Shown: positions 54,644-63,535, counted from the first letter of the stretch. The stretch is DNA of 64,000 nucleotides from an uncultured Sphingomonadales bacterium (GCA_903832325.1 CAILBC010000033.1:18435-82434); one strand, 5' to 3'. A program made the numbers and translations. The notes: generated by a model from the sequence alone, not told the origin.

Positions 54644-56083
54644 ATGACCAGTGAACTGCCCGCCGAGCCCTCGTATGACGAGATGCTGGAACCCGATGGC
54701 ACGGTGCGTCCGGCCTATGAAGGCTATCGCCGCTGGCTGGAGGCGCAGCCGGCCGGCCACCTGCGGCGCAAGGGCGTGGAGGCAGAGGCGTTTTTTCGCC
54801 GCACCGGGATCACGTTCAATGTTTATGGCGCGGCCGATGCGGAAGAGCGGCTGATCCCGTTTGACCCGGTGCCGCGCATCATTACCGCCACCCAGTGGCG
54901 CAAGTTGTCACGCGGGATCGATCAGCGGGTGCGTGCGATCAACGCGTTTCTGCACGATTTGTATCATCGCCAGGAAATCGTGCGTGCCGGCCGCGTGCCC
55001 GAACGCCTGCTGCGCGACAATGCCGCCTATCTGCCGCAGATGGCGGGATTTACCCCGCCGGGCGGGGTCTATACCCATATTGTCGGGATCGACCTGGTGC
55101 GCACCGGCGAAGACGATTTCATGGTGCTGGAAGACAATGCGCGCACCCCGTCCGGCGTGTCGTACATGCTGGAAAACCGCGAAACGATGATGGCGATGTT
55201 TCCCGAACTGTTTACCCGGGTGCGGGTGCGGGAAGTATCGGACTATCCCCGCCGGCTGGCGCGCAGCCTGGCTGCCTGTGCGCCGGCGGCCTTTGCCGGA
55301 GACAAGCCGACCGTGGCGGTGCTGACCCCGGGGATCTACAATTCGGCCTATTTCGAGCATGCCTTTCTGGCCGACCAGATGGGTGCCGAACTGGTCGAAG
55401 GCAGCGACCTGAAAGTGGAAGGCGGGCGCGTGGCGATGCGCACGACGCGCGGCTGGCAACCGGTCGACGTGATCTATCGCCGGGTGGACGATGATTTCCT
55501 CGATCCGCTGTCGTTCAATCCGTCGAGCGTGCTGGGCGTGGCCGGGATCATGGATGTCTATCGCGCCGGGGGCATCACGATTGCCAATGCCCCGGGCACG
55601 GGGATTTCGGATGACAAGGCGATTTACAGTTTCATGCCCGAAATCGTCGAATTCTATACCGGCGAAAAGCCGATCCTGCCCAATGTGCCGACCTGGCGCT
55701 GTTCCGAACCTGATGCGCTGGCCTATGTGCTCGACAATCTGGCCGATCTGGTGGTCAAGGAAGTGCACGGATCGGGCGGATATGGCATGCTGATCGGGCC
55801 GACATCGTCGAAGCGCGAGATTGCGGCCTTTTCGGCCAAGCTGCGGGCAAGGCCGGACAATTACATCGCACAGCCGACGCTGTCGCTATCGACCGTGCCG
55901 ATCTTTACCCGTGCCGGGCTGGCGCCGCGCCATGTCGATCTGCGGCCGTTTGTGCTGGTCAGCCCGCATGGCATCGACATCACGCCCGGTGGCCTGACGC
56001 GGGTGGCGCTGAAAAAGGGATCGCTGGTGGTCAATTCGTCGCAAGGCGGCGGGACCAAAGACAGCTGGGTGCTGGACGATTGA
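54644..56083 (+). CDS. Circularly permuted ATP-grasp type 2 protein (Anbu operon)
   Basis: 479 aa of the DUF404/DUF407 type. FDPVPRIITATQWRKLSRGI and IVGIDLVRTGEDDFMVLEDN at the start, YRRVDDDFLDPL in the middle, and the nucleotide-binding block VVKEVHGSGGYGMLIGP near residues 370-385 identify the family. The enzyme class forms amide bonds with ATP; the substrates are unknown. First gene of a four-gene set with the alpha-E, transglutaminase-like and Anbu genes that follows in the same order in other bacteria. Confidence 0.92.
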   Translation: MTSELPAEPSYDEMLEPDGTVRPAYEGYRRWLEAQPAGHLRRKGVEAEAFFRRTGITFNVYGAADAEERLIPFDPVPRIITATQWRKLSRGIDQRVRAINAFLHDLYHRQEIVRAGRVPERLLRDNAAYLPQMAGFTPPGGVYTHIVGIDLVRTGEDDFMVLEDNARTPSGVSYMLENRETMMAMFPELFTRVRVREVSDYPRRLARSLAACAPAAFAGDKPTVAVLTPGIYNSAYFEHAFLADQMGAELVEGSDLKVEGGRVAMRTTRGWQPVDVIYRRVDDDFLDPLSFNPSSVLGVAGIMDVYRAGGITIANAPGTGISDDKAIYSFMPEIVEFYTGEKPILPNVPTWRCSEPDALAYVLDNLADLVVKEVHGSGGYGMLIGPTSSKREIAAFSAKLRARPDNYIAQPTLSLSTVPIFTRAGLAPRHVDLRPFVLVSPHGIDITPGGLTRVALKKGSLVVNSSQGGGTKDSWVLDD

Positions 56084-56108
56084 GCATGAAGATCCGACAC
56101 AGACGCCG

Positions 56109-56224
56109 GGAGCGCGACGCAATCCCCGACGCAATCCCCGACGCAATCAGGGCAGGCGGGAACGCATTGGGCAAGACAGGTTGGGGCAGGACCGGTTGGG
56201 GCAGGACCGGTTGGGGCAGGAATG
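56109..56224 (+). repeat. Two tandem-repeat blocks ahead of the alpha-E gene
   Basis: Block 1 is three 12-bp units CGACGCAATCCC (about 56115-56150). Block 2 is three 15-bp units GGTTGGGGCAGGACC (about 56180-56222). They fill the gap between the ATP-grasp stop and the alpha-E start; the last unit supplies GGGGCAGGAATGAG as ribosome site. Confidence 0.85.
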
Positions 56225-56228
56225 AGGC

Positions 56229-57176
56229 ATGCTAGGCAGGTCGGCAAACGGCATTTTCTGGCTGTTCCGCTATCTCGAACGGGCCGAAAACACGGCGCGC
56301 CTGATCGAGGCGGGGTTTCGCATGGCGCTGACCCGGGACAGCGGCGCGGCGAGCGAGGAATGGCGCAGCGTGCTGGTGACGCTGGGGCTGCACGCGGCCT
56401 TTGCCGCGCGCCACGGCGAGGATGTGACCGGCGCGCAAGTGTTCAATTTTGTGCTGCGCGATCGCGACAACCCGGCGAGCGTGCTGGCGATGATCGAGAT
56501 GGCGCGCACCAATGCGCGCATGGTGCGCACCGGGATCACCCGCGAAGTGTGGGAAGCGGTCAATGAAAGCTGGATGAAGCTGAAGGACATGCTGGCCCGC
56601 CCGGTGACCGAGGCGCGGCTGCGCGATGTGCTGGATGCGGTGCGCCGCCAGGCGACGCAAGTGCGCGGCGCGATGGAAGGCACGATGCTGCGCAACGACA
56701 TCTATTATTTTGCGCGGATCGGCACGGCGGTGGAACGCGCCGACAACACCGCGCGGATACTCGATGTCAAATATTACGTGCTGCTGCCCAGCCTGTCGGC
56801 GGTGGGATCAAGCCTGGACAATGTGCAGTGGGACAATGTGCTGCGCGCGGTGGCGGGGGAGCGCGCCTATCGCTGGCTCAATGCCGGGCAGATGGACCCG
56901 CGCGGCATTGCCCGGTTCCTGATTCTGGACGAACGGTTTCCGCGGGCGCTGGCGTTCTGTTACGATGAACTTTCGACCAACATGGCGCTGCTGGCGCGCG
57001 AATACGGGTTTGAGACCGAGGCGCATGCGATTCAGCGGCAAGGGCAGGAGTGGCTGGCCAGGCTGACGATCGAGGCGATCTTCGAACAGGGCCTGCACCA
57101 GTTCATTGGCGAATTCCTTGCCTGCAATCACCGGCTCGCGCAGCAGATCCAGCGCGATTACCGCTTTGTCGAATGA
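56229..57176 (+). CDS. Alpha-E domain protein (DUF403)
   Basis: 315 aa, all helical. MLGRSANGIFWLFRYLERAE at the N terminus is the family hallmark; NDIYYFARIGTAVERADNT and FLILDERFPRALAFCYDEL follow. The family always accompanies the permuted ATP-grasp protein and a transglutaminase-like protein; its activity is unknown. The start codon sits just after a repeat-derived ribosome site. Confidence 0.92.
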   Translation: MLGRSANGIFWLFRYLERAENTARLIEAGFRMALTRDSGAASEEWRSVLVTLGLHAAFAARHGEDVTGAQVFNFVLRDRDNPASVLAMIEMARTNARMVRTGITREVWEAVNESWMKLKDMLARPVTEARLRDVLDAVRRQATQVRGAMEGTMLRNDIYYFARIGTAVERADNTARILDVKYYVLLPSLSAVGSSLDNVQWDNVLRAVAGERAYRWLNAGQMDPRGIARFLILDERFPRALAFCYDELSTNMALLAREYGFETEAHAIQRQGQEWLARLTIEAIFEQGLHQFIGEFLACNHRLAQQIQRDYRFVE

Positions 57177-57189
57177 CCGGACCAGACCG

Positions 57190-58029
57190 ATGCGCCTTTC
57201 GATAGATCATGCCACGACGTACCAGTTTGCCGGCCCGGTGCGGCAGGGTCTGCAGCGGCTGCGGCTGACGCCGGCAACCGCGCGCGGGCAGACGGTAATC
57301 GCCTGGGACATCGCATGCGATGGCGCAGTGGTCGAAGTGGGCTTTGACGACGAATATGGCAACCGCGTGACGCTGGTCAGCCTGACGCCCGGCGCCGAGG
57401 CGGTGACGATCCGCGCGCAGGGCCTGGTCGAAACGCGCGACGAGGCGGGTGTGACCGGCCGCCATGCCGGATATCTGCCGTTGTGGCATTTTGCGCGCGA
57501 AACCGCGCTGACCGCGCCGGGCGTGGGGGTTGGCGCGCTGATTGCGGGATTGGCCGAGGGGGCGGCGCACGACAGGCTGGCTACGCTGCATGTGCTGAGC
57601 GATCGGGTAGCGGCGGCGGTGACGTATGCCCCGGGGCATACCGATGTGGCGACCACGGCCGAGGCGGCGCTGAGCGCCGGGCGCGGGGTGTGCCAGGATC
57701 AGGCGCATGTGCTTATTGCCGCGGCGCGCGCGCTGGGCATTCCGGCGCGCTATGTCAGCGGCTATCTGCTGATCGACGGGCGCGAAACGCAGGAGGCCGG
57801 GCACGGCTGGGCCGAGGGCCATGTTGACGGGCTGGGCTGGGTCGGGTTTGATGTGGCCAATGCGATCTGCCCCGATGATCGCTATGTGCGGCTGGCCGTG
57901 GGGCGCGATTATCTGGATGCGGCGCCGGTGAAGGGGCTGACCACTGCGGTTTCACCGAAGGATCGCACTGCGGCCGCGCGTGACCGCATGGCCATTGCAC
58001 TGAGCGTCACGGCGGTATCCGGCGCCTGA
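57190..58029 (+). CDS. Transglutaminase-like cysteine protease (Anbu operon)
   Basis: 279 aa. An N-terminal beta domain (MRLSIDHATTYQFAGPVRQ) is followed by a transglutaminase core with Cys168 in GVCQDQAH, His205 in AGHGWAEGH and Asp221 in GFDVANA, a complete triad. No signal peptide. These proteins act as proteases or amidases; in this operon it may cleave what the ATP-grasp enzyme makes. 13 bp after the alpha-E gene. Confidence 0.92.
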   Translation: MRLSIDHATTYQFAGPVRQGLQRLRLTPATARGQTVIAWDIACDGAVVEVGFDDEYGNRVTLVSLTPGAEAVTIRAQGLVETRDEAGVTGRHAGYLPLWHFARETALTAPGVGVGALIAGLAEGAAHDRLATLHVLSDRVAAAVTYAPGHTDVATTAEAALSAGRGVCQDQAHVLIAAARALGIPARYVSGYLLIDGRETQEAGHGWAEGHVDGLGWVGFDVANAICPDDRYVRLAVGRDYLDAAPVKGLTTAVSPKDRTAAARDRMAIALSVTAVSGA

Positions 58030-58228
58030 CCGGCGGAGAGTTACCTTTCGCCCCTTAACTCCGGTTTTGCGAATCGTCCGGTATGGGTAAGAGCGGCGCG
58101 GTCAGGACTGCATGCGGATGACGGCGGGTGCCGGATCGTGCGGCAGTGATCTGAACAGACGACACATCGGATTTGACCGGTTCGGCGCGGGGCCGGCCGA
58201 ATGCCGATCGCCCGGACGGGACCGATTG

Positions 58229-58999
58229 ATGACATATTGCGTGGGCATGTTGCTGGATGCGGGGCTGGTGCTGATGAGCGACACCCGCACCAATTCCGGC
58301 GTCGACAACATTTCGACCTTTCGCAAGATGTTCAGCTGGCACGTGCCGGGTGAACGGATCATCACGCTGATGACTGCGGGCAATCTGGCGACGACGCAAT
58401 CGGTGATCAGCCAGCTGGAAGAACGCAACAAAGTGCCGGGCGACCGGCATCCTTCGATCCTGGAAGCGCCGACGATGTTCCAGGTGGCGGGTGAAGTGGG
58501 GCGGATGCTGCGCCGGGTGGTGGAAGGGCCGGGCGAATTTCCCGATCCGGCCGAAGGGCCCGAAGCCGAAGGCGCCCGGTTTACCGCATCGATGATCGTG
58601 GCCGGGCAGATCGCAGGGATGGAGCCGCGCCTGTTCCTGATCTATCCCGAGGGCAATTTCATCGAGGCGAGCTTTGACACGCCGTTTTTCCAGATTGGCG
58701 AGACCAAATATGGCCGGCCGATCCTGCTGCGCGGCTATGACCGCGCGATGGGATTTGAAGAAGCGGTGAAGCTGCTGATGGTGTCGTTTGATTCGACGCT
58801 GGCGGCCAATCTGTCGGTGGGGCTGCCGCTGGATCTGATGGTGATTGCGCGCGATGGCTTTGCGCAGCTGCACCAGCGGCGGATCGCTGCCGACGACGTC
58901 TATTTCCGGTCGATTTCGCGCGGATGGAGCGAGGCCTTGCGCCGGGCGTTCCAGTCGCTGCCGGCTTATGATCTGGCCGGTGCGGACGCTGCACCATAG
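58229..58999 (+). CDS. Anbu/BPH proteasome-like peptidase
   Basis: 256 aa, an ancestral beta-type proteasome relative. After removal of Met1, Thr2 would be the N-terminal nucleophile (MTYCVGMLLDAGLVLMSDTR), with Asp18 and Lys33 in the expected places. GGGAC precedes the ATG by a few bases. It lies 200 bp after the transglutaminase-like gene and completes the operon. Anbu proteins form open helical or ring assemblies; physiological substrates are not known. Confidence 0.92.
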   Translation: MTYCVGMLLDAGLVLMSDTRTNSGVDNISTFRKMFSWHVPGERIITLMTAGNLATTQSVISQLEERNKVPGDRHPSILEAPTMFQVAGEVGRMLRRVVEGPGEFPDPAEGPEAEGARFTASMIVAGQIAGMEPRLFLIYPEGNFIEASFDTPFFQIGETKYGRPILLRGYDRAMGFEEAVKLLMVSFDSTLAANLSVGLPLDLMVIARDGFAQLHQRRIAADDVYFRSISRGWSEALRRAFQSLPAYDLAGADAAP

Positions 59000-59178
59000 C
59001 CTTGGCCGGATTCTTGGGGTAGATCCCTAGGGCGAATACCTATCCAGATTGGTTAAGCGATGCCCGTGGGTGTGGCTGGCGGCCGATCACGGAGGGCATG
59101 GCGGGCTGGCGCAAGGCGGGCGTGAAGCGTTGCGGAAAGCCAATGTCTTTGCAGACATCTCCGTTCCGGACGAGAATT

Positions 59179-59213
59179 CCCTAAGGAAAGTGATAGGGTA
59201 TGTCTCCTTAGGG
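59179..59213. promoter_or_regulatory. Long palindrome ahead of the FixJ-type regulator
   Basis: Perfect 9-bp arms CCCTAAGGA (59179-59187) and TCCTTAGGG (59205-59213) around 17 bases that themselves contain GATAGGGTA. It lies 61 bp ahead of the regulator's ATG. A further CCCTAGGG palindrome occurs about 150 bp earlier. A regulator site, perhaps autoregulatory, is a fair guess; an mRNA hairpin is the alternative. Confidence 0.5.
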
Positions 59214-59274
59214 CGACAGGTTGGGTTCGTAATGAAACTAACCCCATTGGCGTCGGGCCATCAATCGGTGGTTC

Positions 59275-59898
59275 ATGCTTTTCATGATTGACCGCGTCAC
59301 CTTGCACATTCTCGATGGGGACTCCGCCCGTCGCGCGCAACTCGCCCGCCTTGCCTTCGCGGCAGGGCACCATGCCGAAATCTATGCCAACACGGACGAG
59401 CTGCTGGCGCATGCGCCGACATCGGGCCTGGTGCTGGCGCATGATGATCCGCCCGGCGAAGGGGTGCCGCGGCTGATCGCGGCGATGATGCGCGCGGGCC
59501 AGTGGTTGCCCGTGATCGCCATTGCCGAGGCGCCCGAAACCGTGGCCGTGGTGAGTGCGATCAAATCCGGCGCGCTCGACTATCTGGCGGTGCCGCAGCA
59601 GATCGGCCCACTGAACGAAGCGATTACCCGCGCCGCGCGCGAGGCGGAAACGCACCGCGCCCAGCGCGCCCGCGCCGCCGAGGCACGGCAGCGCATTGCC
59701 CGGCTGAGCCTGCGCGAACGCGAAGTTCTGGATCGGCTGGCCGAAGGGTGCAGCAACAAGGCGATTGCGCGCGATCTGGAAATCAGCCCGCGCACCGTGG
59801 AGATCCATCGCATGAAAATGATGGGCAAGCTGGGCGCGCGCCATGCTGCCGAGGCGGTGCGTCTGCGGATCGAGGCGACGGGGCTGGACGCGGCGTGA
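59275..59898 (+). CDS. FixJ/LuxR-type regulator with degenerate receiver
   Basis: 207 aa. The N-terminal ~115 residues align with a CheY-like receiver, but the position of the phosphoacceptor in GLVLAHDDPPGEG is not the usual Asp-x-x-Met-Pro, and the conserved Lys-Pro is VP in DYLAVPQQ. The C-terminal LuxR helix-turn-helix is intact (LSLREREVLDRLAEGCSNKA, ARDLEISPRTVEIHRMKMM). It may act without phosphorylation. No kinase gene is adjacent. The start could be ATG 59275 or 59284. Confidence 0.85.
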   Translation: MLFMIDRVTLHILDGDSARRAQLARLAFAAGHHAEIYANTDELLAHAPTSGLVLAHDDPPGEGVPRLIAAMMRAGQWLPVIAIAEAPETVAVVSAIKSGALDYLAVPQQIGPLNEAITRAAREAETHRAQRARAAEARQRIARLSLREREVLDRLAEGCSNKAIARDLEISPRTVEIHRMKMMGKLGARHAAEAVRLRIEATGLDAA

Positions 59899-59965
59899 TC
59901 GCGGGGCATTCCGTGCGTGGCTGAAGGGCGCGGTCACTGCTGCGTGGGTGACGCGGCCGGCATGA

Positions 59966-60706
59966 TCAGTGGCAGATGCCGTGGGCGGCGCCGACTTCCA
60001 AATGGAAATGATCGCGGTGTGCGGGGTTGTAATCGGGTGTGAGCACGACGGCGAACCGTTTGCAGGCGCTGGTGCGAATCACCCGCAGGAAATCGCGCTC
60101 TGCCGCAGAGCCTTCGGACCAGTTGTTCTTTACCGTGATATGGTGGCCGTCGGCGAGGACAAAGCCGGCCACATCGACGGCGTTTGCGGTCGCGTGGCCA
60201 CTGCGGTGATCGGTTCCGGCGACATTGCGGCAATTGTAGCTGCCAAAGGTTTCGATCCGGACCAGCGGACTGCCGAGCATTTGCTGCGCGGCGCGATCGA
60301 CCCCGAACCGGGCCCAGCCCTGCAGCGACGCGGCCAGCGGACACGTGACCGGGCCAAGGTTGGCCAATTGCAGGTGCGCGCTGTCGCTACGAAGCCAGGA
60401 GAGCCGCACAGTGCCCAAAGTGGCGCAGCCGGCGCCGAAATACTGATCGGGCAGCGGTGTGAAATTGGCCTGGGTTTGTCCCAGACTGGCAAGGCACTGG
60501 CGCTCTGCCGGGGCCGGCGCGATCTGCGCGGTGACGGGTGATGGGGGTGCGGCCTGGCGCGACGGAGCGCCGACGCAGCCGCCAAGCCCGGTCAGCCCAA
60601 GCCCGGTCAACGCGGCCAGCACCAGAACCGGGCCGGTGAAGCGGCGCTGGCGAATCCGGCAGGGCGGGCGCGGATCGCGGCGCGGACAAAGTGCGGTGTC
60701 GGCCAT
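59966..60706 (-). CDS. Extensin-like C-terminal domain lipoprotein
   Basis: About 246 aa. A basic N terminus and a lipobox LGGC (TGLGLTGLGGC) predict a lipoprotein. The C-terminal domain contains SGHATANAVDVAGFVLADG and HRDHFHLEVG, matching the bacterial extensin-like family related to LAS/VanY-type peptidases, with candidate metal ligands His, Asp and His. Cell-wall remodelling is a reasonable inference. ATG 60706 chosen; TTG 60724 possible. Confidence 0.85.
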   Translation of the reverse strand: MADTALCPRRDPRPPCRIRQRRFTGPVLVLAALTGLGLTGLGGCVGAPSRQAAPPSPVTAQIAPAPAERQCLASLGQTQANFTPLPDQYFGAGCATLGTVRLSWLRSDSAHLQLANLGPVTCPLAASLQGWARFGVDRAAQQMLGSPLVRIETFGSYNCRNVAGTDHRSGHATANAVDVAGFVLADGHHITVKNNWSEGSAAERDFLRVIRTSACKRFAVVLTPDYNPAHRDHFHLEVGAAHGICH

Positions 60707-61348
60707 CGGCGCATCATTGCCCAAACATGGTCAAGAATTCCTTTCCGCCACGCGGGCTGGCTGTGGGCCAGACTGTGCCACGCCCGGCGGCCTTGCGCAC
60801 TGCGTGATTGTACGTTGCGCCGATTCGGGCCGGCGCGCCGACCGGTCTTTGGAAATGGTGATTCGGCGAGCCGGAACGGTGCGAACAGGACCAGAATTGT
60901 TCCGCGAAATTGGCGGAAATTGAGCGCAGACGTTTGCCGCAAATCGCGCAAAATTCGCCGGCTGATTGCTGGATCGCATGCGGCCAGGGACCACTAATCG
61001 GACGTGGCAGTCGCGAAATTATTGCGAAAATATTGCTCTTTCGCCCAAGTGGACGCAAGATTTCACACCGGCCTGAATTGCGCTAAGCTTTGCCGGATTT
61101 AGGCAGAAATTGCCTGGCGGTGCCAAGGCCGTCAGAAAAGTTCTGATCGGGTTCGATGGCTGGAAACGCGGTCATGCGCGAACGACTGATGTGGTAGTTG
61201 GGTTCTGGTATTGCACAAAATCAGCATGGCGCGCAAAAATGTCGGGTGATGGCGGCCTGGAGGCCTGGTGGATGGTGATTGGTCTTGTCAGGGTGGGCAA
61301 TCCCGGCATACCCCGCACCCGGGACGCATTTATTCCGGAGCAGTGCCG
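60707..61348. other. Gene-free region of ~640 bp
   Basis: Between the extensin-like gene and the divergent AraC-type gene. Open frames here (for example plus strand 61110-61361 and minus strand 60714-61058) have no family resemblance or ribosome site. The part around 60890-61110 is less GC-rich, with several GAAATT/AAAATT segments, and probably holds promoters. No repeat or RNA structure was recognised. Confidence 0.55.
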
Positions 61349-62206
61349 ATGTCGAACCTGACCGTCGAATATCGCCAGCCCGGCCCGGAACTTGCCGAGC
61401 ACGTTTCATTTTTCTATCAGGTGCAGCAGGACGAAGGCCAGTTCAGCGCGGTTGATCGGGCGGATTTTGCGCAGCTTCGCTTCATTCTGGAAGGCAAAAA
61501 GGCGCGGGTCGAATTCGTTGACGGCACGGTGCAAGACATGCCGGCGACGTATGTTCAGGGGCCGACCACGGGCAGTTCGCAGCTGTCTGGCGAGGGCAGG
61601 ATCGATGTGATCGGTGCCGGTTTGATGCCCGAAGGTTGGGTGGCGCTGGTGCCGATGGATGCCTCGGCCGCGGCCAATCGCCTGTTCGATGCGGTGGATC
61701 TGTTGGGGCCGGCAGTGCTGGAGGCGCGCGGCCGGCTGCTGACCGCGCCCGATTTCGATGCGCGGGTGGCGATTTTCGAGGACCTGCTGACCAGTCTGAT
61801 GGCGCAGACCAGCCCCGATTTTCACCGCTTTGTCCATCAGGTCAATGCCTGGCTGTCGGGCAGTGTTGCGCCGCAACTGCCCGACCTGCTGGAACAGACC
61901 GGGCTGTCGCTGAGCCAGGTCGAACGGCGCTGCAAACGCTATTTCGGATCACCGCCAAAGCTGCTGGCGCGCAAATATCGCGCGCTGCGCACCGCGATCG
62001 CGATGACGCACAAGGACCCCGATCTCGATACGATTCTGGCCGAAGGGTTTTACGACCAGTCACACCTGATCCGCGAAATGAAACATTTCACCGGGATGAC
62101 CCCTGCCACATTTGCCGAACAGCCGACGGTGCTGAACCAGCAATTGGCCAAGCGCGTGGAACTGGAACGCCGTAACCCGATGGGACAGCGCAAACTGATT
62201 ACCTGA
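61349..62206 (+). CDS. AraC-family transcription regulator
   Basis: 285 aa. The N-terminal ~165 residues resemble a ligand-binding domain with a cupin-like start (MSNLTVEYRQPGPELAEHVS, FYQVQQDE). The C-terminal third has two helix-turn-helix units: LPDLLEQTGLSLSQVERRCKR and FYDQSHLIREMKHFTGMTP, the standard AraC pattern. CCGGAG lies upstream of the ATG. Target genes are unknown; no obvious operon partner. Confidence 0.87.
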   Translation: MSNLTVEYRQPGPELAEHVSFFYQVQQDEGQFSAVDRADFAQLRFILEGKKARVEFVDGTVQDMPATYVQGPTTGSSQLSGEGRIDVIGAGLMPEGWVALVPMDASAAANRLFDAVDLLGPAVLEARGRLLTAPDFDARVAIFEDLLTSLMAQTSPDFHRFVHQVNAWLSGSVAPQLPDLLEQTGLSLSQVERRCKRYFGSPPKLLARKYRALRTAIAMTHKDPDLDTILAEGFYDQSHLIREMKHFTGMTPATFAEQPTVLNQQLAKRVELERRNPMGQRKLIT

Positions 62207-62241
62207 GCCGTGAATTTCCCCTGATCTGCGCAGACCCTGTG

Positions 62242-63048
62242 TCAGCCTTTGGCCAGCCAGGCGACCAGCCGGTCGCGCCACAGGCGATAGCCTTCGCGGC
62301 TGGGGTGCAGGGCATCGTTGAACAGGTCATGCCGCTGGGCGCCGCGGGCATCGACGAACGCGGGGTAGAGATCGAGGTAGCGCAGGCCGGGCGTGGTTTC
62401 GGCAAAGCTGCGCAGCGCGGCGTTGACCGGCACGACCAGATCGCGGTTTTTGGCATCGTCGTCGGTGGGCAGCAGCGACTGGACCACGATCTGTGCGCCG
62501 GGTTTGCGTTCGTGGATGCGGGCGATCACCGCGCGCACACCGCGGATGATGCTTTCGGCGGCGGGGGTTTCGCTATCGAACGAATTGTTGATGCCCAGCA
62601 TCAGGAATACACGTGCCGGCTCCAGATCGGGGCGATCGAGCCAGCCTTCTCCGCCTTGCGCGGCGGGCAGCAGGCGGTGGAGCACATGTTCGATACGATC
62701 GCCCGAAACCCCGAGATTGAGCGCCGCGAGCGCCGGCACAGTGCCGCCAAAGGTTTCATCCCAGATCGCCCGCCCGCAAAATTTGCCGGGGGCCCAGGGA
62801 TTGGCGTCGAGATGCCAGAAATCGGTGATCGAATCGCCGACGAACACGATCTGCACCGGTTTCAGGCTTTGCGCGCCGGCCAGCGATTGGGCGATGTCGG
62901 CGGCGCGTTTTTGCCAGTAATCGACCCGCGCGACGGGTGTTTCGGCAACAAATCGGGCAGGGGCTTGCGCGATGGCGGACGGGGACGATGCGGCGAGGGC
63001 AAGCAGCGCGAGCAAGGCCGTGCGTGATGCAGACTGTTTGATGATCAT
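62242..63048 (-). CDS. SGNH/GDSL-family hydrolase, exported
   Basis: 268 aa. Signal peptide MIIKQSASRTALLALLALAA and on to AIAQA. Block I FVGDSITDFW (nucleophile Ser), block II GVSGDRIEHV, block III GINNSF and block V DALHPSREGY (Asp and His) are all present. Probably a periplasmic esterase or acetylhydrolase acting on sugar or lipid esters. AGGGGGG directly before ATG 63048 is unusually close; an ATG at 63093 would spoil the signal peptide. Confidence 0.85.
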   Translation of the reverse strand: MIIKQSASRTALLALLALAASSPSAIAQAPARFVAETPVARVDYWQKRAADIAQSLAGAQSLKPVQIVFVGDSITDFWHLDANPWAPGKFCGRAIWDETFGGTVPALAALNLGVSGDRIEHVLHRLLPAAQGGEGWLDRPDLEPARVFLMLGINNSFDSETPAAESIIRGVRAVIARIHERKPGAQIVVQSLLPTDDDAKNRDLVVPVNAALRSFAETTPGLRYLDLYPAFVDARGAQRHDLFNDALHPSREGYRLWRDRLVAWLAKG

Positions 63049-63535
63049 CCCCCCTGTGTCGCCTGCGCCTTTGCAGGGCCTGGCACTCGCCATATCGACC
63101 GGATGATCGGGCTCGGCCGGGTGCAGACGCTATTGCCTGAGCGGAGCGTATCATTGCCCGGCCGGCCGCCGCAACGCAGGCATCGGGTGTATTCGTATGT
63201 CATCGCCAGGCGGCAGGGCGGTGGCGGACCCGCGGCAGCGTCGCGTTGTTATGCGGATGTGCGATGCGTGGAACCCGTCGCACAACGTGAAGCTCAAGCG
63301 TCGCGGGGGCTGATGTCAATGTGCGTCAAGTAAAGCTCTCTGCACATGGGTATTACGTCGAAGTACTTAGGAACTTCTCCGCCGAAGGTTAACCGGCTGT
63401 CAGTACTTGCCGAAACGGGCCGGCTGCGGGTGGGGCGTACGGCGCATGGTTTATGGCTTGGGGCGTTCAAGCGGTTCGGCAAGGCGGCCAGGCCTTTGCC
63501 AAAGCCGTTCAGGTGCCGTTCCGGGGGGCGGCGAT
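63049..63535. other. Gene-free region containing repeat copy D
   Basis: About 490 bp between the SGNH hydrolase start and the PilZ gene. Copy D of the composite element occupies 63250-63353. The remainder includes AAGTACTTAGGAACTTC-type inverted segments near 63360-63376 but no gene; the plus-strand frame entering from 63407 belongs to the PilZ gene's upstream reading frame. Confidence 0.6.
63250..63353 (+). repeat. Two-hairpin composite element (copy D, diverged)
   Basis: Begins TATGCGGATGTGCGATGCG with the TGGAA loop and CCCGTCGCACAAC, linker GTGAAGCTCAAGCG then TCGCGGGGGCT, second hairpin from GATGTCAATGTGCG to CTCTGCACATGGGTAT. Same order and orientation as copy C but with more changes, including a damaged second hairpin. 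Lies between divergent SGNH and PilZ genes. Confidence 0.8.

Noticed and set aside
59049..59291. 80-codon plus-strand frame ahead of the FixJ-type regulator
   Set aside because: No ribosome site, spans the palindrome and overlaps the regulator start; no family resemblance.
61110..61361. 83-codon plus-strand frame ahead of the AraC-type gene
   Set aside because: No ribosome site or recognisable motif, overlaps the AraC start in another frame.
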